A stretch of DNA of 64,000 bases from Gammaproteobacteria bacterium 53_120_T64 (lineage in GTDB: Bacteria > Pseudomonadota > Gammaproteobacteria > Pseudomonadales > Porticoccaceae). The notes under the pieces were generated by a model. The model did not search any database, was not told the origin of the DNA, and saw nothing but the letters and a program-made list of their open reading frames with translations. A program made the translations under genes and the position numbers. The DNA lies in NCBI GenBank assembly GCA_002162815.1, contig MAAT01000062.1, positions 23,523 through 87,522 of the forward strand, given 5' to 3'. Numbering within the stretch: position 1 is the stretch's first letter; each line of letters opens with the position of its first letter. Shown here in pieces: positions 33,563 through 41,986 of the stretch.

Positions 33563-34540
33563 TTAAGCGTAACGACTGCCCGCTGCGGCTCCGGCGGGGA
33601 AGGCCGTACTGATCTCTGCCAATTCAGCGGCCGACAACGCAAGCTCCACCGCACCAATATTACTGTCGAGATTTTTAATCCGGCGTGTACCGGGAATCGG
33701 CATGATCTGCCCGTCCTGAGCCAGCAGCCAGGCCAGTGCCAACTGCGCCGGCTGACAATGTTTAGCGGCGGCCATTTGTTTAATTTTATCCGCCAGCTTC
33801 AAGTTTTCTTCGATATTGCCGGCCTGAAAACGCGGGTTGGACTTACGAAAATCTTTATCGCTCATCGCCGCCGTATCGCTAATGGTACCGGTCAAAAAGC
33901 CCCTGCCGAGTGGGCTATAGGGCACAAAGGCGATATTCAGTTCTTTACAAACGCCTAGCACTTCGGCCTCGGGGTCGCGGGTCCACAGGGAGTACTCGCT
34001 CTGCAGCGCGGCAATCGGGTGCACCTTACTAGCGCGACGAATTAAAGCCGTGTCGGCAGAGGCTTCGGACAGACCCAGAAAGCGCACCTTGCCGGCGCGA
34101 ACTAACTCGGCCATGGCACCCACGGTTTCCTCTATCGGCACATTGGGGTCGACGCGGTGCTGATAATAAAGGTCAATACAGTCGATGCCGAGGCGTTTAA
34201 GACTGGCATCACAGGCCGATTTCACATATTCAGGGCGCCCGTCGATTTGCATTTCCAGCCCACCCTCAGGTTTTAAGCGCGCACCGGCGATGCCAAACTT
34301 GGTGGCGATAAAGGCCTGGTCACGGCAGTCGGCAATCGCGCGACCGATCAAGCTCTCGTTGTGGCCCTTGCCATAGACGTCGGAGGTATCGAGAAAATTC
34401 AGTCCGCTAGCCAGTGCGTGATGCAGGGTGGCGATCGATTCCGTTTCATCGGCAGGGCCATAAAAATCAGACATGCCCATACAACCCAGACCAATGGCCG
34501 ATACTTTTACGCCGCTACTACCCAGTATTCTGTATTTCAT
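33563..34540 (-). CDS. Aldo/keto reductase
   Basis: This NAD(P)H-dependent oxidoreductase of the AKR family (325 residues from the ATG at 34540, which has AAGGGG 8 bases upstream) shows the catalytic tetrad: Asp and Tyr in DTSDVYGKG, Lys in FIATKFG and His in [19 protein letters not shown] and the C-terminal IPIPGTRR-like cofactor loop ([12 protein letters not shown]) place it in the YhdN/AKR13-like group. The frame runs ten codons further upstream but without a ribosome site. It belongs to the minus-strand catabolic cluster. Confidence 0.92.
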   Translation of the reverse strand: MKYRILGSSGVKVSAIGLGCMGMSDFYGPADETESIATLHHALASGLNFLDTSDVYGKGHNESLIGRAIADCRDQAFIATKFGIAGARLKPEGGLEMQIDGRPEYVKSACDASLKRLGIDCIDLYYQHRVDPNVPIEETVGAMAELVRAGKVRFLGLSEASADTALIRRASKVHPIAALQSEYSLWTRDPEAEVLGVCKELNIAFVPYSPLGRGFLTGTISDTAAMSDKDFRKSNPRFQAGNIEENLKLADKIKQMAAAKHCQPAQLALAWLLAQDGQIMPIPGTRRIKNLDSNIGAVELALSAAELAEISTAFPAGAAAGSRYA

Positions 34541-34650
34541 GCCCAACCCCTTGCGCTTTTTATTATGCATTGATCAATGCTAATTATTTTTTGTTCATAC
34601 ACAGCAAAACCCGGGCAGCACAAGCGTGCCACCCGAGCTGGTGAATCGAA

Positions 34651-35505
34651 TTACAAATCGATGGCGGTTTGCTGATCGGCTTTTTTCAGGGCTTCGCAGT
34701 TATCGGCCCAGTCGTAACCGGCTAGGATGCGCTGAAAGCGGCTCTCTACCCAACTGCGTAAACCGGGATCGGTGAAGATATAGGGCTGATCATCGATAAT
34801 CGCCTCCAGTACCTGCTCACCCACCACGTCGGGATTGAGGCCCTTTTTCAACATCGCGACCATTTGCTCAGACTTCTTATCGGTCGAACCACCGTAATCT
34901 TCACCACGATTGCGGGCAGAGGTGCCGAGGTTGGTATTGACCACACCAGGGCAAAGCACCGAGACACCAATATTATCTTCCGTGTGCTCGGCCATCGCCG
35001 TCTCAGACATCGCCACTACCGCGTACTTCGAGGCATTGTAGGCACTGAGGTTCTTCCAGCTAAACATACCCGCCATCGACGCAGTATTGATCACGTGGCC
35101 GCCCTCGCCGTGCTCCTTGATCAGCGGCATAAAGGCCTGTAGGCCCCAGACCACGCCCCACATATTGACATCGATGGTCCAGCGCCAGTTTTTCTCACTG
35201 GTATCTTCCGCACTGCCATCAGCACCGACACCGGCATTGTTGACGCAAACATGCACCTTGCCAAAGGCATCGACCGTGGCCTGCGCTGCGGCAAACACCG
35301 AATCTCTATCGGTGACATCAACCACCACACCGGCGACATCGCGACCCTGGCCTTGCAGCTCGGCGACGGCTGCGTCGAGCGGTTCTTTCTGAATATCGCC
35401 GAGCATGACTTTCATACCAGCGGCAGAAAATGCCCGCGCCATACCCAATCCCATGCCACTGGCAGCACCGGTAATAAAGGCAACCTTACCTTGAACGTCT
35501 TTCAT
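34651..35505 (-). CDS. Short-chain dehydrogenase/reductase
   Basis: This 284-residue classical SDR has the cofactor motif TGAASGMGLGMA (residues 12-23), NNAGVG, a Ser in NTASMAGMF and the catalytic YNASK (about residue 158-162). Asp-rich LGDIQK after the second strand suggests NAD preference. It is the first gene of the minus-strand cluster that ends with the CaiB/BaiF gene, with a palindrome in its upstream region. It likely oxidises a hydroxyl group of the cluster's substrate; the substrate itself is unknown. Confidence 0.92.
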   Translation of the reverse strand: MKDVQGKVAFITGAASGMGLGMARAFSAAGMKVMLGDIQKEPLDAAVAELQGQGRDVAGVVVDVTDRDSVFAAAQATVDAFGKVHVCVNNAGVGADGSAEDTSEKNWRWTIDVNMWGVVWGLQAFMPLIKEHGEGGHVINTASMAGMFSWKNLSAYNASKYAVVAMSETAMAEHTEDNIGVSVLCPGVVNTNLGTSARNRGEDYGGSTDKKSEQMVAMLKKGLNPDVVGEQVLEAIIDDQPYIFTDPGLRSWVESRFQRILAGYDWADNCEALKKADQQTAIDL

Positions 35506-35589
35506 GATTATCCCCTGTCATTATGTATTTTTATTCGAATTGGGGCCGCCAGTCACGACCTAAAACCCCATCGATTTAGTAGTTAGCCG

Positions 35590-35610
35590 CAGCAATATAT
35601 CGTATTGCTG
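35590..35610. promoter_or_regulatory. Perfect palindrome upstream of the SDR gene
   Basis: CAGCAATA and TATTGCTG flank a 5-base centre (35598-35602), about 85 bases ahead of the SDR start. With no T tract it looks more like an operator than a terminator. No second copy was noticed. Confidence 0.3.
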
Positions 35611-35737
35611 GCTGGCATGGGTAGCTAAATAGGCCCATAAGAGCTGTCAACGCTCAAGCTAACACCCCACCTCCTGTGCCAATAAAGACAGCGGCCTCAA
35701 GCTCTAGCCTCGGTGGCAAATCAACACTAATCGCGAC

Positions 35738-35760
35738 TAATAATAAGAATCGTTTGCATT
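35738..35760 (+). promoter_or_regulatory. Fur box upstream of feoA
   Basis: The AT-rich site AATAAGAATCGTTTGCAT lies about 100 bases before feoA and is close to the classical AATGAGAATCATTTGCAT form of the Fur operator. Position and adjacent iron-uptake genes support iron-repressed expression of feoAB. Confidence 0.65.
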
Positions 35761-35853
35761 CAGCGGCAACACAAGCGACACTAGTGCCTGCTTATCACCC
35801 TATAAGCCCATCACAACGGCAACCCGGGTGAAGACTAAATAGAGATGATATTG

Positions 35854-36165
35854 ATGAGTATTTTACAACTTGCCCAACTTTTTGGTTTCGCCGCAGACAC
35901 GAAAACTGTCAAGCAAGATGGCTCTGGCGCAGAGGATAAAACCCTCGCCGACCTGAAAAAAGGCCAACCCGCCCAGGTTCTCGGCTTTCAAAATGCCGAG
36001 CATCCCTCTGCTCAACGCTTGATGCAACTGGGCATGATCAAGGGCGAATTGATCGAACTTCTACGCTCCGCGCCCGGTGGCGACCCCATTGAATACCGCG
36101 TGATGGGCTACAACCTCTCGCTACGACGCGCCGAAGCCGCGGGCATCCTCGTCGAGGCCCACTGA
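35854..36165 (+). CDS. feoA: FeoA, ferrous iron transport accessory protein
   Basis: This small SH3-like protein (103 residues from the ATG at 35854; an alternative ATG is at 35845) supports FeoB. The FeoA core begins near LADLKKGQPAQVLGF and includes QRLMQLGMIKGELIELL and GDPIEYRVMGYNLSLRRAEA, matching the family. A polar N-terminal extension of about 30 residues makes it longer than the usual 75. It lies 20 bases upstream of feoB and downstream of a Fur-box-like site. Confidence 0.92.
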   Translation: MSILQLAQLFGFAADTKTVKQDGSGAEDKTLADLKKGQPAQVLGFQNAEHPSAQRLMQLGMIKGELIELLRSAPGGDPIEYRVMGYNLSLRRAEAAGILVEAH

Positions 36166-36185
36166 GTTCACATTCTATACAAACA

Positions 36186-38426
36186 ATGACGCCCACCAAT
36201 CGTAGCCACTTAATTGCCACCGACATAGAACAAAGCCCGCAAGCCGTCATCGCCGTTATTGGCAACCCCAACACCGGTAAGAGCACCCTCTTCAACCTCT
36301 TAACCGGGATGCGACAAAAAGTCGCCAACTACCCCGGGGTCACCGTTGAAAAGCGTGTCGGCGAACTGAAGATCGGCGCGCGGCACTTCCAACTGATCGA
36401 CCTGCCCGGCACCTATTCTCTCGCCGCCCACTCCCCCGACGAGCGCGCGGCCATCGATGTGCTACTCGGGCGCATTGCCAACATGCCGCCACCCGATGCG
36501 GTGCTGGTCGTCGTCGATGCCACCAACATTAAGCGCAACCTCTTCGTCGCCACCGAGGTGCTCGAACTTGGCATCCCCGTGGTCATCGCCCTGAATATGG
36601 TCGATCTCGCCGCAGCGCAAAATATCCACGTCGATGCCGCTGCCCTCGCCAAACGTCTCGACACCACCGTAATTGCGACCATTGCCGCCGCCAGCGGGCA
36701 AAATAACCTCGAGCCCTTAAAAGCGGCACTGTCCGAGGCTGTCGATCAAAAAACCCAAAAGCCCTGGGCGCTATTAGACGATATTAAACACGCCGCCGAA
36801 CAACTGGCCGACGACACCAACCGGCAGTTCACGCCTCAGCCCAGCGGCGACGGCGAAACTCAGCCCGTGGCGGCCTATGAGGTACAACGGGCTCTGATCG
36901 ACAAGGGCGGTGAAGCCGAAAAACGCCTGATTGCAGAGTTTGGCGACAATTTAAGTCTGCGCCTGCAAACCCTGCGCGACCAGCTTTCTCCCGACCAGAC
37001 GCTGGCAGAGCGCGACGCCCATCAACGCTACGCCTACATTGCCAGTACCCTCGACGGCATTGTGCAGGCACCCAGTGGCCAACTAAAGTCCAGCTGGTCG
37101 GAGCGCGTCGACCAATTCGTCAGCCACCCGATACTGGGCAGCCTACTCTTTGTACTGGTGATGGCGACGGTATTTCAGGCCGTGTTCTCCTGGGCAACAC
37201 CCATGATGGATCTGATCGACGCCGGCTCCAGCTGGGTCACGGCGCAGGTTTACACCGCTTTGCCCGAGGGCGCCATCGCCAGTCTGCTCGCCGATGGTGT
37301 CGTCGCCGGCGTCGGCAGCGTGATTATTTTTCTGCCGCAAATCCTGATTTTATTCGCCTTTATCATCGTCCTCGAAGATTCCGGCTACATGGCCCGCGCG
37401 GCCTTCTTAATGGACCGCTCAATGCGTTGGTGTGGTCTATCCGGTCACTCCTTCGTGCCCATGCTCTCGAGCTTTGCCTGCGCCGTGCCGGCAATCATGG
37501 GCACCCGAGTGATCCCCGATACCCGCGACCGTATCGCCACCATTATGGCCGCACCCTTTATGACCTGCTCGGCACGACTGCCGGTCTATGCCCTGCTCAT
37601 CGCCGCCTTTATTCCCCAACAACACTATGTATACGGGCTGATTAATCTCCAGGGCCTGGTTCTTCTCGGTCTCTACTTACTCGGCATTGTCGGCGGCGTG
37701 CTCACCGCCTTTTTACTGAAACGCACGGTGCTGCGCGGTTCGACGCCAACTTTTTTGATGGAGCTTCCGCCCTACCGCACGCCCAATATTAAGTCGGTAC
37801 TACTGCGCCTTGTAGAACGCGCCAAGGCCTTTTTAATCCGTGCCGGCACGGTGATTTTCTTCGTCTCCGTGGTGGTCTGGAGCCTCGCCTATTTCCCCCG
37901 CTCGGAGATCCTCGCCGCCGAGTTTGAGCGCCAAAAGCTGGCCGTCGAAAGCAGCATCCAGGTCGAGGCCGAACGCGAACAGGCCATTGCCCAGCTGGAC
38001 AATGAACTGGCCGCGGCACAAATGGAACAAAGCCTGCTCGGGCGCATGGGCAAAACCATCGCCCCGCTATTCAAGCCCCTCGGTTGGGATTGGAAGCTCT
38101 CCGCCGCCGTCATCGCCTCCTTCCCCGCCCGCGAGGTAGTGATCGCCGTGCTCGGCACCACCTATGCCGTTGGCGCCGATGTCGACGCCGAGGATGCCAG
38201 CCTGCGCGAGCGCGTGCGCAACGCCGCCTGGCCCGATGGCCGCAAGGTGTTTACCCCGGCCATCGCCGTCGGCCTGATGGTGTTTTATGCCCTCTGCCTA
38301 CAGTGCGCCGCCACCGTGGCCATTATTCGCCGCGAAACCAACTCCTGGCGCTGGCCCGCCTTTGCCTGGTTTTATATGACCGGCCTCGGCTATCTCGGCG
38401 CCTATGCCTGTGCCCAGCTGGGATGA
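36186..38426 (+). CDS. feoB: FeoB, ferrous iron transporter with G-protein domain
   Basis: This 746-residue inner-membrane protein imports Fe(II). The N-terminal G domain shows G1 GNPNTGKST (about residue 27), G3 DLPGTYSL and G4 NMVD, followed by the helical insertion domain to about residue 290. The membrane part has two Gate domains (ARAAFLMDRSM...GHSFVPMLSSFACAVP, and SAAVIASFPAREVVIA) and a charged soluble loop (about residues 575-625). Length is typical. It follows feoA by 20 bases and is followed by a tiny Cys-rich gene. Confidence 0.97.
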   Translation: MTPTNRSHLIATDIEQSPQAVIAVIGNPNTGKSTLFNLLTGMRQKVANYPGVTVEKRVGELKIGARHFQLIDLPGTYSLAAHSPDERAAIDVLLGRIANMPPPDAVLVVVDATNIKRNLFVATEVLELGIPVVIALNMVDLAAAQNIHVDAAALAKRLDTTVIATIAAASGQNNLEPLKAALSEAVDQKTQKPWALLDDIKHAAEQLADDTNRQFTPQPSGDGETQPVAAYEVQRALIDKGGEAEKRLIAEFGDNLSLRLQTLRDQLSPDQTLAERDAHQRYAYIASTLDGIVQAPSGQLKSSWSERVDQFVSHPILGSLLFVLVMATVFQAVFSWATPMMDLIDAGSSWVTAQVYTALPEGAIASLLADGVVAGVGSVIIFLPQILILFAFIIVLEDSGYMARAAFLMDRSMRWCGLSGHSFVPMLSSFACAVPAIMGTRVIPDTRDRIATIMAAPFMTCSARLPVYALLIAAFIPQQHYVYGLINLQGLVLLGLYLLGIVGGVLTAFLLKRTVLRGSTPTFLMELPPYRTPNIKSVLLRLVERAKAFLIRAGTVIFFVSVVVWSLAYFPRSEILAAEFERQKLAVESSIQVEAEREQAIAQLDNELAAAQMEQSLLGRMGKTIAPLFKPLGWDWKLSAAVIASFPAREVVIAVLGTTYAVGADVDAEDASLRERVRNAAWPDGRKVFTPAIAVGLMVFYALCLQCAATVAIIRRETNSWRWPAFAWFYMTGLGYLGAYACAQLG

Positions 38427-38435
38427 GCTAGCGCG

Positions 38436-38591
38436 ATGAACAGCCAGCAGCAGGAATGGCTCGCCCTGGGCATGGTTTGTCTGGTCGCCACTGTATTTAT
38501 CCTGCGCTGGTTGCGACAACGTCAACAAGGTCGCTCCGGCTGCTCCCAATGTCCAAAGTCCAGCTGTAACAGCACACCGGACGAAAAATAA
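38436..38591 (+). CDS. FeoB-associated Cys-rich membrane protein
   Basis: A 51-residue gene starts 9 bases after feoB. It has a short polar N-terminus, one transmembrane helix (LALGMVCLVATVFIL, residues 9-23), a basic stop-transfer stretch (RWLRQRQQGR) and a Cys-rich tail CSQCPKSSC with four cysteines if the membrane Cys15 is counted. This is the architecture of FeoB-associated Cys-rich proteins, which take the place of FeoC in many bacteria. A role in iron handling or Feo regulation is inferred from this position. Confidence 0.8.
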   Translation: MNSQQQEWLALGMVCLVATVFILRWLRQRQQGRSGCSQCPKSSCNSTPDEK

Positions 38592-38692
38592 TAATAAGCT
38601 GTCGCTGACCGCCAAAAAACTGCACCACCGAGTCATAAGGCCCAAGCCTTTGCCCAGCCGCTTGGCTCACTCAACCTCTTGGCCCCAAAAAT

Positions 38693-40147
38693 ATGAGTAA
38701 TTCTGCTGAATTCGCCGAGTGCGATCACTTGCCCCACTTTTTAAAGCAACTTGGCAATGAGCTGGAGCGCTTCCTGCGTTTCGATCACGGCGACGCCATG
38801 GATGAGCCTGAATTATGGCAAAACGCCCTGCGTGGCCCGCTACCCGAACGAGGCGTGGGTATTGGCCCGGTGATGGACGAGATCGGCCACTACCTGATAC
38901 CCAATGGCTCAAAAATCCCCCACCCGGGCTTCAGCTCTTTTATCACCACCGGCCCCACCACTCTTGGTGCCCTGACGAGTTTTGCCGCCAGCATCGCCGC
39001 ACCGCAGCGACTGGGGCTGACCGCCTTTCAATTTCTCGAAGAACAATCTCTGCAGTGGCTGGGGGAAATGCTCACCCTACCCCCGCATATGAAGGGCATT
39101 TACAGCAGCGGTGGCTCGGTAGCGAACCTCCTAGCACTGGGAGCGGCACGGCAATGGGCCTTTGAACAAATTGGCATCGACCCCGCCCAAGACGGCGTGC
39201 TCAAGACCTGCCGCCTCTATGCCACGGCGTCGAGCCACCACACCATTCACCGTTCCGCCGCCGTACTGGGCCTGGGACGCAATGCCGTCGTGGCCATTAA
39301 AGAAGACCGCAACGGGCGCATGTGTGCCGACGACTTACAGCGCCAGCTTGACGCTGATGCCAACAGTCATTATCTATCTGTCGCCGTGGTCGCCACCGCG
39401 GGTACCACCGGCGCCGGTGACATCGACCCCCTACGCCAACTGGGTGATATCGCCCGTGCTCACAAAGTTTGGTTCCATGTCGATGGCGCCTATGGCCTAC
39501 CGGGTATTCTCGACCCACGAGTGACACCTCTCTACGACGGCCTCGAACTCGCAGACTCCGTCGTCGTCGACCCCCACAAATGGCTGGGCGCACCCATCGG
39601 CATCGGTGCCACCTTCGTGCGCGACCGAGACATCCTGCACCGCGCCTTCACCCAGGGTGCCGCAGACTACTTAGAGGGCACCATCAGCGACGAAAAAGCC
39701 CAGAGTTCCCTCGATGGGCTGGGTATCCCCTATGCGGATTTTGGCGTAGAACTCTCCTCACCCCCTCGCGGGGCCGTCGTCTGGGCGCTGATCAAAGAAA
39801 TTGGCAAGGTCGGTATGCGCGAACGTATCTGCCGTCACAACACCATGGCCCGCAGGATTGCCGAGCGGGCTAGAGCACACCCGAACCTCGAATTAGTGCG
39901 CGAGCCGACTCTGTCGATCTGCTGTTTCCGCTATGTCAGCACTAAAGTCGCCGACCTGAATGCCTTCAACCGCAGCATTCACCGCCAACTATTGCGCAAT
40001 GGCGAGAATATGCCGAGCACCACCATGATCGACGAGACGCTGGTGATCCGTCCCTGCTTTATTGGCGCACGCAGCCTGGCGCATCACGCAGAAGAGCTGG
40101 TGGATGAGGTGATCGCCATCGGTGACGCGCTCTGTAAAAACCTCTAG
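38693..40147 (+). CDS. PLP-dependent group II decarboxylase family protein
   Basis: This 484-residue enzyme is of the glutamate/aromatic-L-amino-acid decarboxylase type. It shows GGSVANLLAL, the SSHHTIHRSAAVLGLG region with the His that stacks on PLP, HVDGAYG (Asp contacting the pyridine nitrogen) and VVVDPHKWLG with the Schiff-base Lys296. Length fits the family. It may decarboxylate an aromatic or aliphatic amino acid, but some relatives have other activities, so the substrate is left open. It stands alone after the feo operon and converges on the MFS gene. Confidence 0.9.
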   Translation: MSNSAEFAECDHLPHFLKQLGNELERFLRFDHGDAMDEPELWQNALRGPLPERGVGIGPVMDEIGHYLIPNGSKIPHPGFSSFITTGPTTLGALTSFAASIAAPQRLGLTAFQFLEEQSLQWLGEMLTLPPHMKGIYSSGGSVANLLALGAARQWAFEQIGIDPAQDGVLKTCRLYATASSHHTIHRSAAVLGLGRNAVVAIKEDRNGRMCADDLQRQLDADANSHYLSVAVVATAGTTGAGDIDPLRQLGDIARAHKVWFHVDGAYGLPGILDPRVTPLYDGLELADSVVVDPHKWLGAPIGIGATFVRDRDILHRAFTQGAADYLEGTISDEKAQSSLDGLGIPYADFGVELSSPPRGAVVWALIKEIGKVGMRERICRHNTMARRIAERARAHPNLELVREPTLSICCFRYVSTKVADLNAFNRSIHRQLLRNGENMPSTTMIDETLVIRPCFIGARSLAHHAEELVDEVIAIGDALCKNL

Positions 40148-40169
40148 CGGGCCTTAAAAGCTCATCTAT

Positions 40170-41450
40170 CTAGGGTTCTGGCGGAGTCTCGGGCTGGCGC
40201 GGTGCGGCAAACCAAAGCATCAGTGGGCCAACAAGCGTTAAACCGGCGGCGACCATCAGCATTAATTGATAGCCCCCCGTCCAGTCATACAAGGCACCAC
40301 CGAGCCAGGAACCCATCGCCCCACCGAGGGCAGAGAACATCGACAAGGTGCCAAAAATACTGGGGAAGCGTGGCCCGGCAAACAGATCTCTCGTCACGGC
40401 CGGAATGATTGGCGCATTGACCGAATAACCGACGCCCACCAACACCGCAAAGGCAAAGGGCATCAATAAACCCGGGACGACACCCATTAGCGTCAAGGCA
40501 CCCACCGAAAAGAGAATGCAAACCATACCACCGGTAAAGGCCAGCTCGCGGCCGACTCGATCGGACAGGGCGCCCCAGATCATTTTACCGGGGATGCTGG
40601 TGATGCCAATCACACCGACAATCACCGAGCCCATGGTTTTAGCCACACCGTGATCCACCATAAAGGCAAACTGATGCATGATCAGTAGTTGTGAGAGGCA
40701 ACCCCCGGCAAAAAAGGCCAGCACCGCAAAGCGAAAACTGCGCGAGCGCACCGCCGTTGCCACCGTCCAATCATGGGAGGGTTCGGAGGAAAGCGCTGAC
40801 CCCGCAGTCGCCGCTCTGCCCTGCCGCTTACCCGTAGAAACCTGTGCAGGGGGAGGCTCGCGCAAAATAAAGCAGGCCGCGGGCAGGATAAGTAATACCA
40901 CCAGGGCCGCCAGGATCTGAAAGGCCAGACGCCAGTCATAGCTTTCTATCAATACATTCGTCAGTGGCACAATGCTGAGTATGCCAACGCCAATGCCCGC
41001 GGTGACAAAACCCAGGGCGGTGCCGACCTTATCGGGAAACCATTTTTCGGTGAGGATCACCGAGGGCACCCAACCGCAGGCCGCTAGACCGAGGGCGCTG
41101 AGCACCCCGAAAGACAAATACAGCTGCCACCATTGATTGACTTGTGAGGTCAGTAAAAGCCCTGCGGCCATGACAACCGAACCCGTCATCATCAAGCGGC
41201 GCGGACCAAAGACCTCCACCAAACGCCCGGCAAAGGGGCCAAAAAGCCCATGACTGAGAATAAATACCGACATCGCACCGGCTGTCACCGAGCGCGACCA
41301 GCCGAAGTGTTCGATCAATGCCACCAAAAAAACCGAATAGGAATACCAGATGCCGTAGAGCAAACCGAGGGTTAAAAATAGCGTGGCGATCACAATCAAG
41401 CCGTGACGCGTGGATCGAACTTCGGCCAAGTCATACTCCTGAGCAAGCAT
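40170..41450 (-). CDS. MFS transporter (monocarboxylate/oxalate-formate antiporter-like)
   Basis: From the ATG at 41450 this 426-residue protein has 12 transmembrane helices split by a cytoplasmic loop (about residues 200-235, Ser/Arg-rich). The GLIVIATLFLTLGLLYGIWYSYSVFLVALI start, the FGWSRS motif and GRLVEVFGPRR loop fit the MFS group that includes monocarboxylate and OFA-type carriers. A GTG at 41468 would extend the frame by six residues encoded within a hairpin and T tract, so I reject it. No ribosome-binding site is visible before either start, and a terminator-like leader precedes it. The substrate is unknown. Confidence 0.88.
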   Translation of the reverse strand: MLAQEYDLAEVRSTRHGLIVIATLFLTLGLLYGIWYSYSVFLVALIEHFGWSRSVTAGAMSVFILSHGLFGPFAGRLVEVFGPRRLMMTGSVVMAAGLLLTSQVNQWWQLYLSFGVLSALGLAACGWVPSVILTEKWFPDKVGTALGFVTAGIGVGILSIVPLTNVLIESYDWRLAFQILAALVVLLILPAACFILREPPPAQVSTGKRQGRAATAGSALSSEPSHDWTVATAVRSRSFRFAVLAFFAGGCLSQLLIMHQFAFMVDHGVAKTMGSVIVGVIGITSIPGKMIWGALSDRVGRELAFTGGMVCILFSVGALTLMGVVPGLLMPFAFAVLVGVGYSVNAPIIPAVTRDLFAGPRFPSIFGTLSMFSALGGAMGSWLGGALYDWTGGYQLMLMVAAGLTLVGPLMLWFAAPRQPETPPEP

Positions 41451-41484
41451 AAAAAAACCGACGACCACTTATTGTGACCATCGG
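41451..41484 (-). terminator. Terminator-like hairpin in the leader of the MFS gene
   Basis: On the minus strand an 11-pair stem with several G-T wobbles (arms 41474-41484 and 41458-41468, 5-base loop) is followed by seven T that run directly into the ATG at 41450. It resembles an intrinsic terminator placed between promoter and start codon. Confidence 0.55.
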
Positions 41485-41497
41485 CACTAGCGCCAAG

Positions 41498-41503
41498 ATT
41501 ATA
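41498..41503 (-). promoter_or_regulatory. Minus-strand -10 box (TATAAT) for the MFS gene
   Basis: A perfect TATAAT on the minus strand lies 14 bases before the leader hairpin. The -35 region is weak. Transcription would begin near 41490, leaving a leader of about 40 bases. Confidence 0.45.
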
Positions 41504-41723
41504 CGCTAGCCAAACCCCTCCCAGCCGAGTAAGCAAGGACAAATCAAGCCAATCTCCAGCACCGGTAGGGAAACCGAAGGTCTTAAGGTGATGTCAGCTC
41601 AAAGGGATAAATTATCACCCGATGGACGCTCGGTAATTGTGACTGAGCAGGGTTTCATTTTTATCAAGCTGTGCTACTTTTAGTCGTCTCTTATTTAAAT
41701 TATTGCTGTAAGAGGTCTACGTA

Positions 41724-41894
41724 ATGAACAAACACCCCCACAAGCAAGAGCACGAAATTGACCCAGTGGATTTCCATGGCGCGGCGATTGTTAACCCCGA
41801 CGGCAGCGAAACGCCGATTACCGAGGCCATGATTAAGCGAGCCTGTGATGAAATCGAGCGCTCAATACAGCGCGAACCGACAAGGGCCCATTGA
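41724..41894 (+). CDS. PA1571-like small conserved protein
   Basis: A 56-residue soluble protein with AGAGG 8 bases before the ATG. Its second half, AAIVNPDGSETPITEAMI, followed by a helical KRACDEIERSI, is the pattern I recall for the PA1571 family of Pseudomonas (I-x-E-x-P-I-T-E-x-M-I-x-x-A-C). The N-terminus is His/Lys-rich and variable. Function is unknown. It stands alone between the MFS gene and the end of pdxB. Confidence 0.72.
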   Translation: MNKHPHKQEHEIDPVDFHGAAIVNPDGSETPITEAMIKRACDEIERSIQREPTRAH

Positions 41895-41954
41895 AGCGGC
41901 AAGAAGCTCTTAAAGCAGAGCTGGATAGCTAAGATCAAACCTGCTGGCAAAGCC

Positions 41955-41975
41955 TGCGGGGGGCTTTCTAGCCGA
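41955..41975. terminator. Short hairpin between the PA1571-like gene and pdxB
   Basis: AAAGCC and GGCTTT form a small stem around 41957-41973 between two convergent genes. It is short, with only a brief T run, so it is a weak terminator candidate for either gene. Confidence 0.4.
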
Positions 41976-41986
41976 GTAAGGCCAAG

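Larger units (their letters stand above)
35506..35853. other. Divergent intergenic region SDR/feoA
   Basis: About 350 bases hold the promoters of the leftward catabolic cluster and the rightward feo operon. It contains the palindrome at 35590-35610 and the Fur-box-like site at 35738-35760; no open frame worth reporting. Confidence 0.5.
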
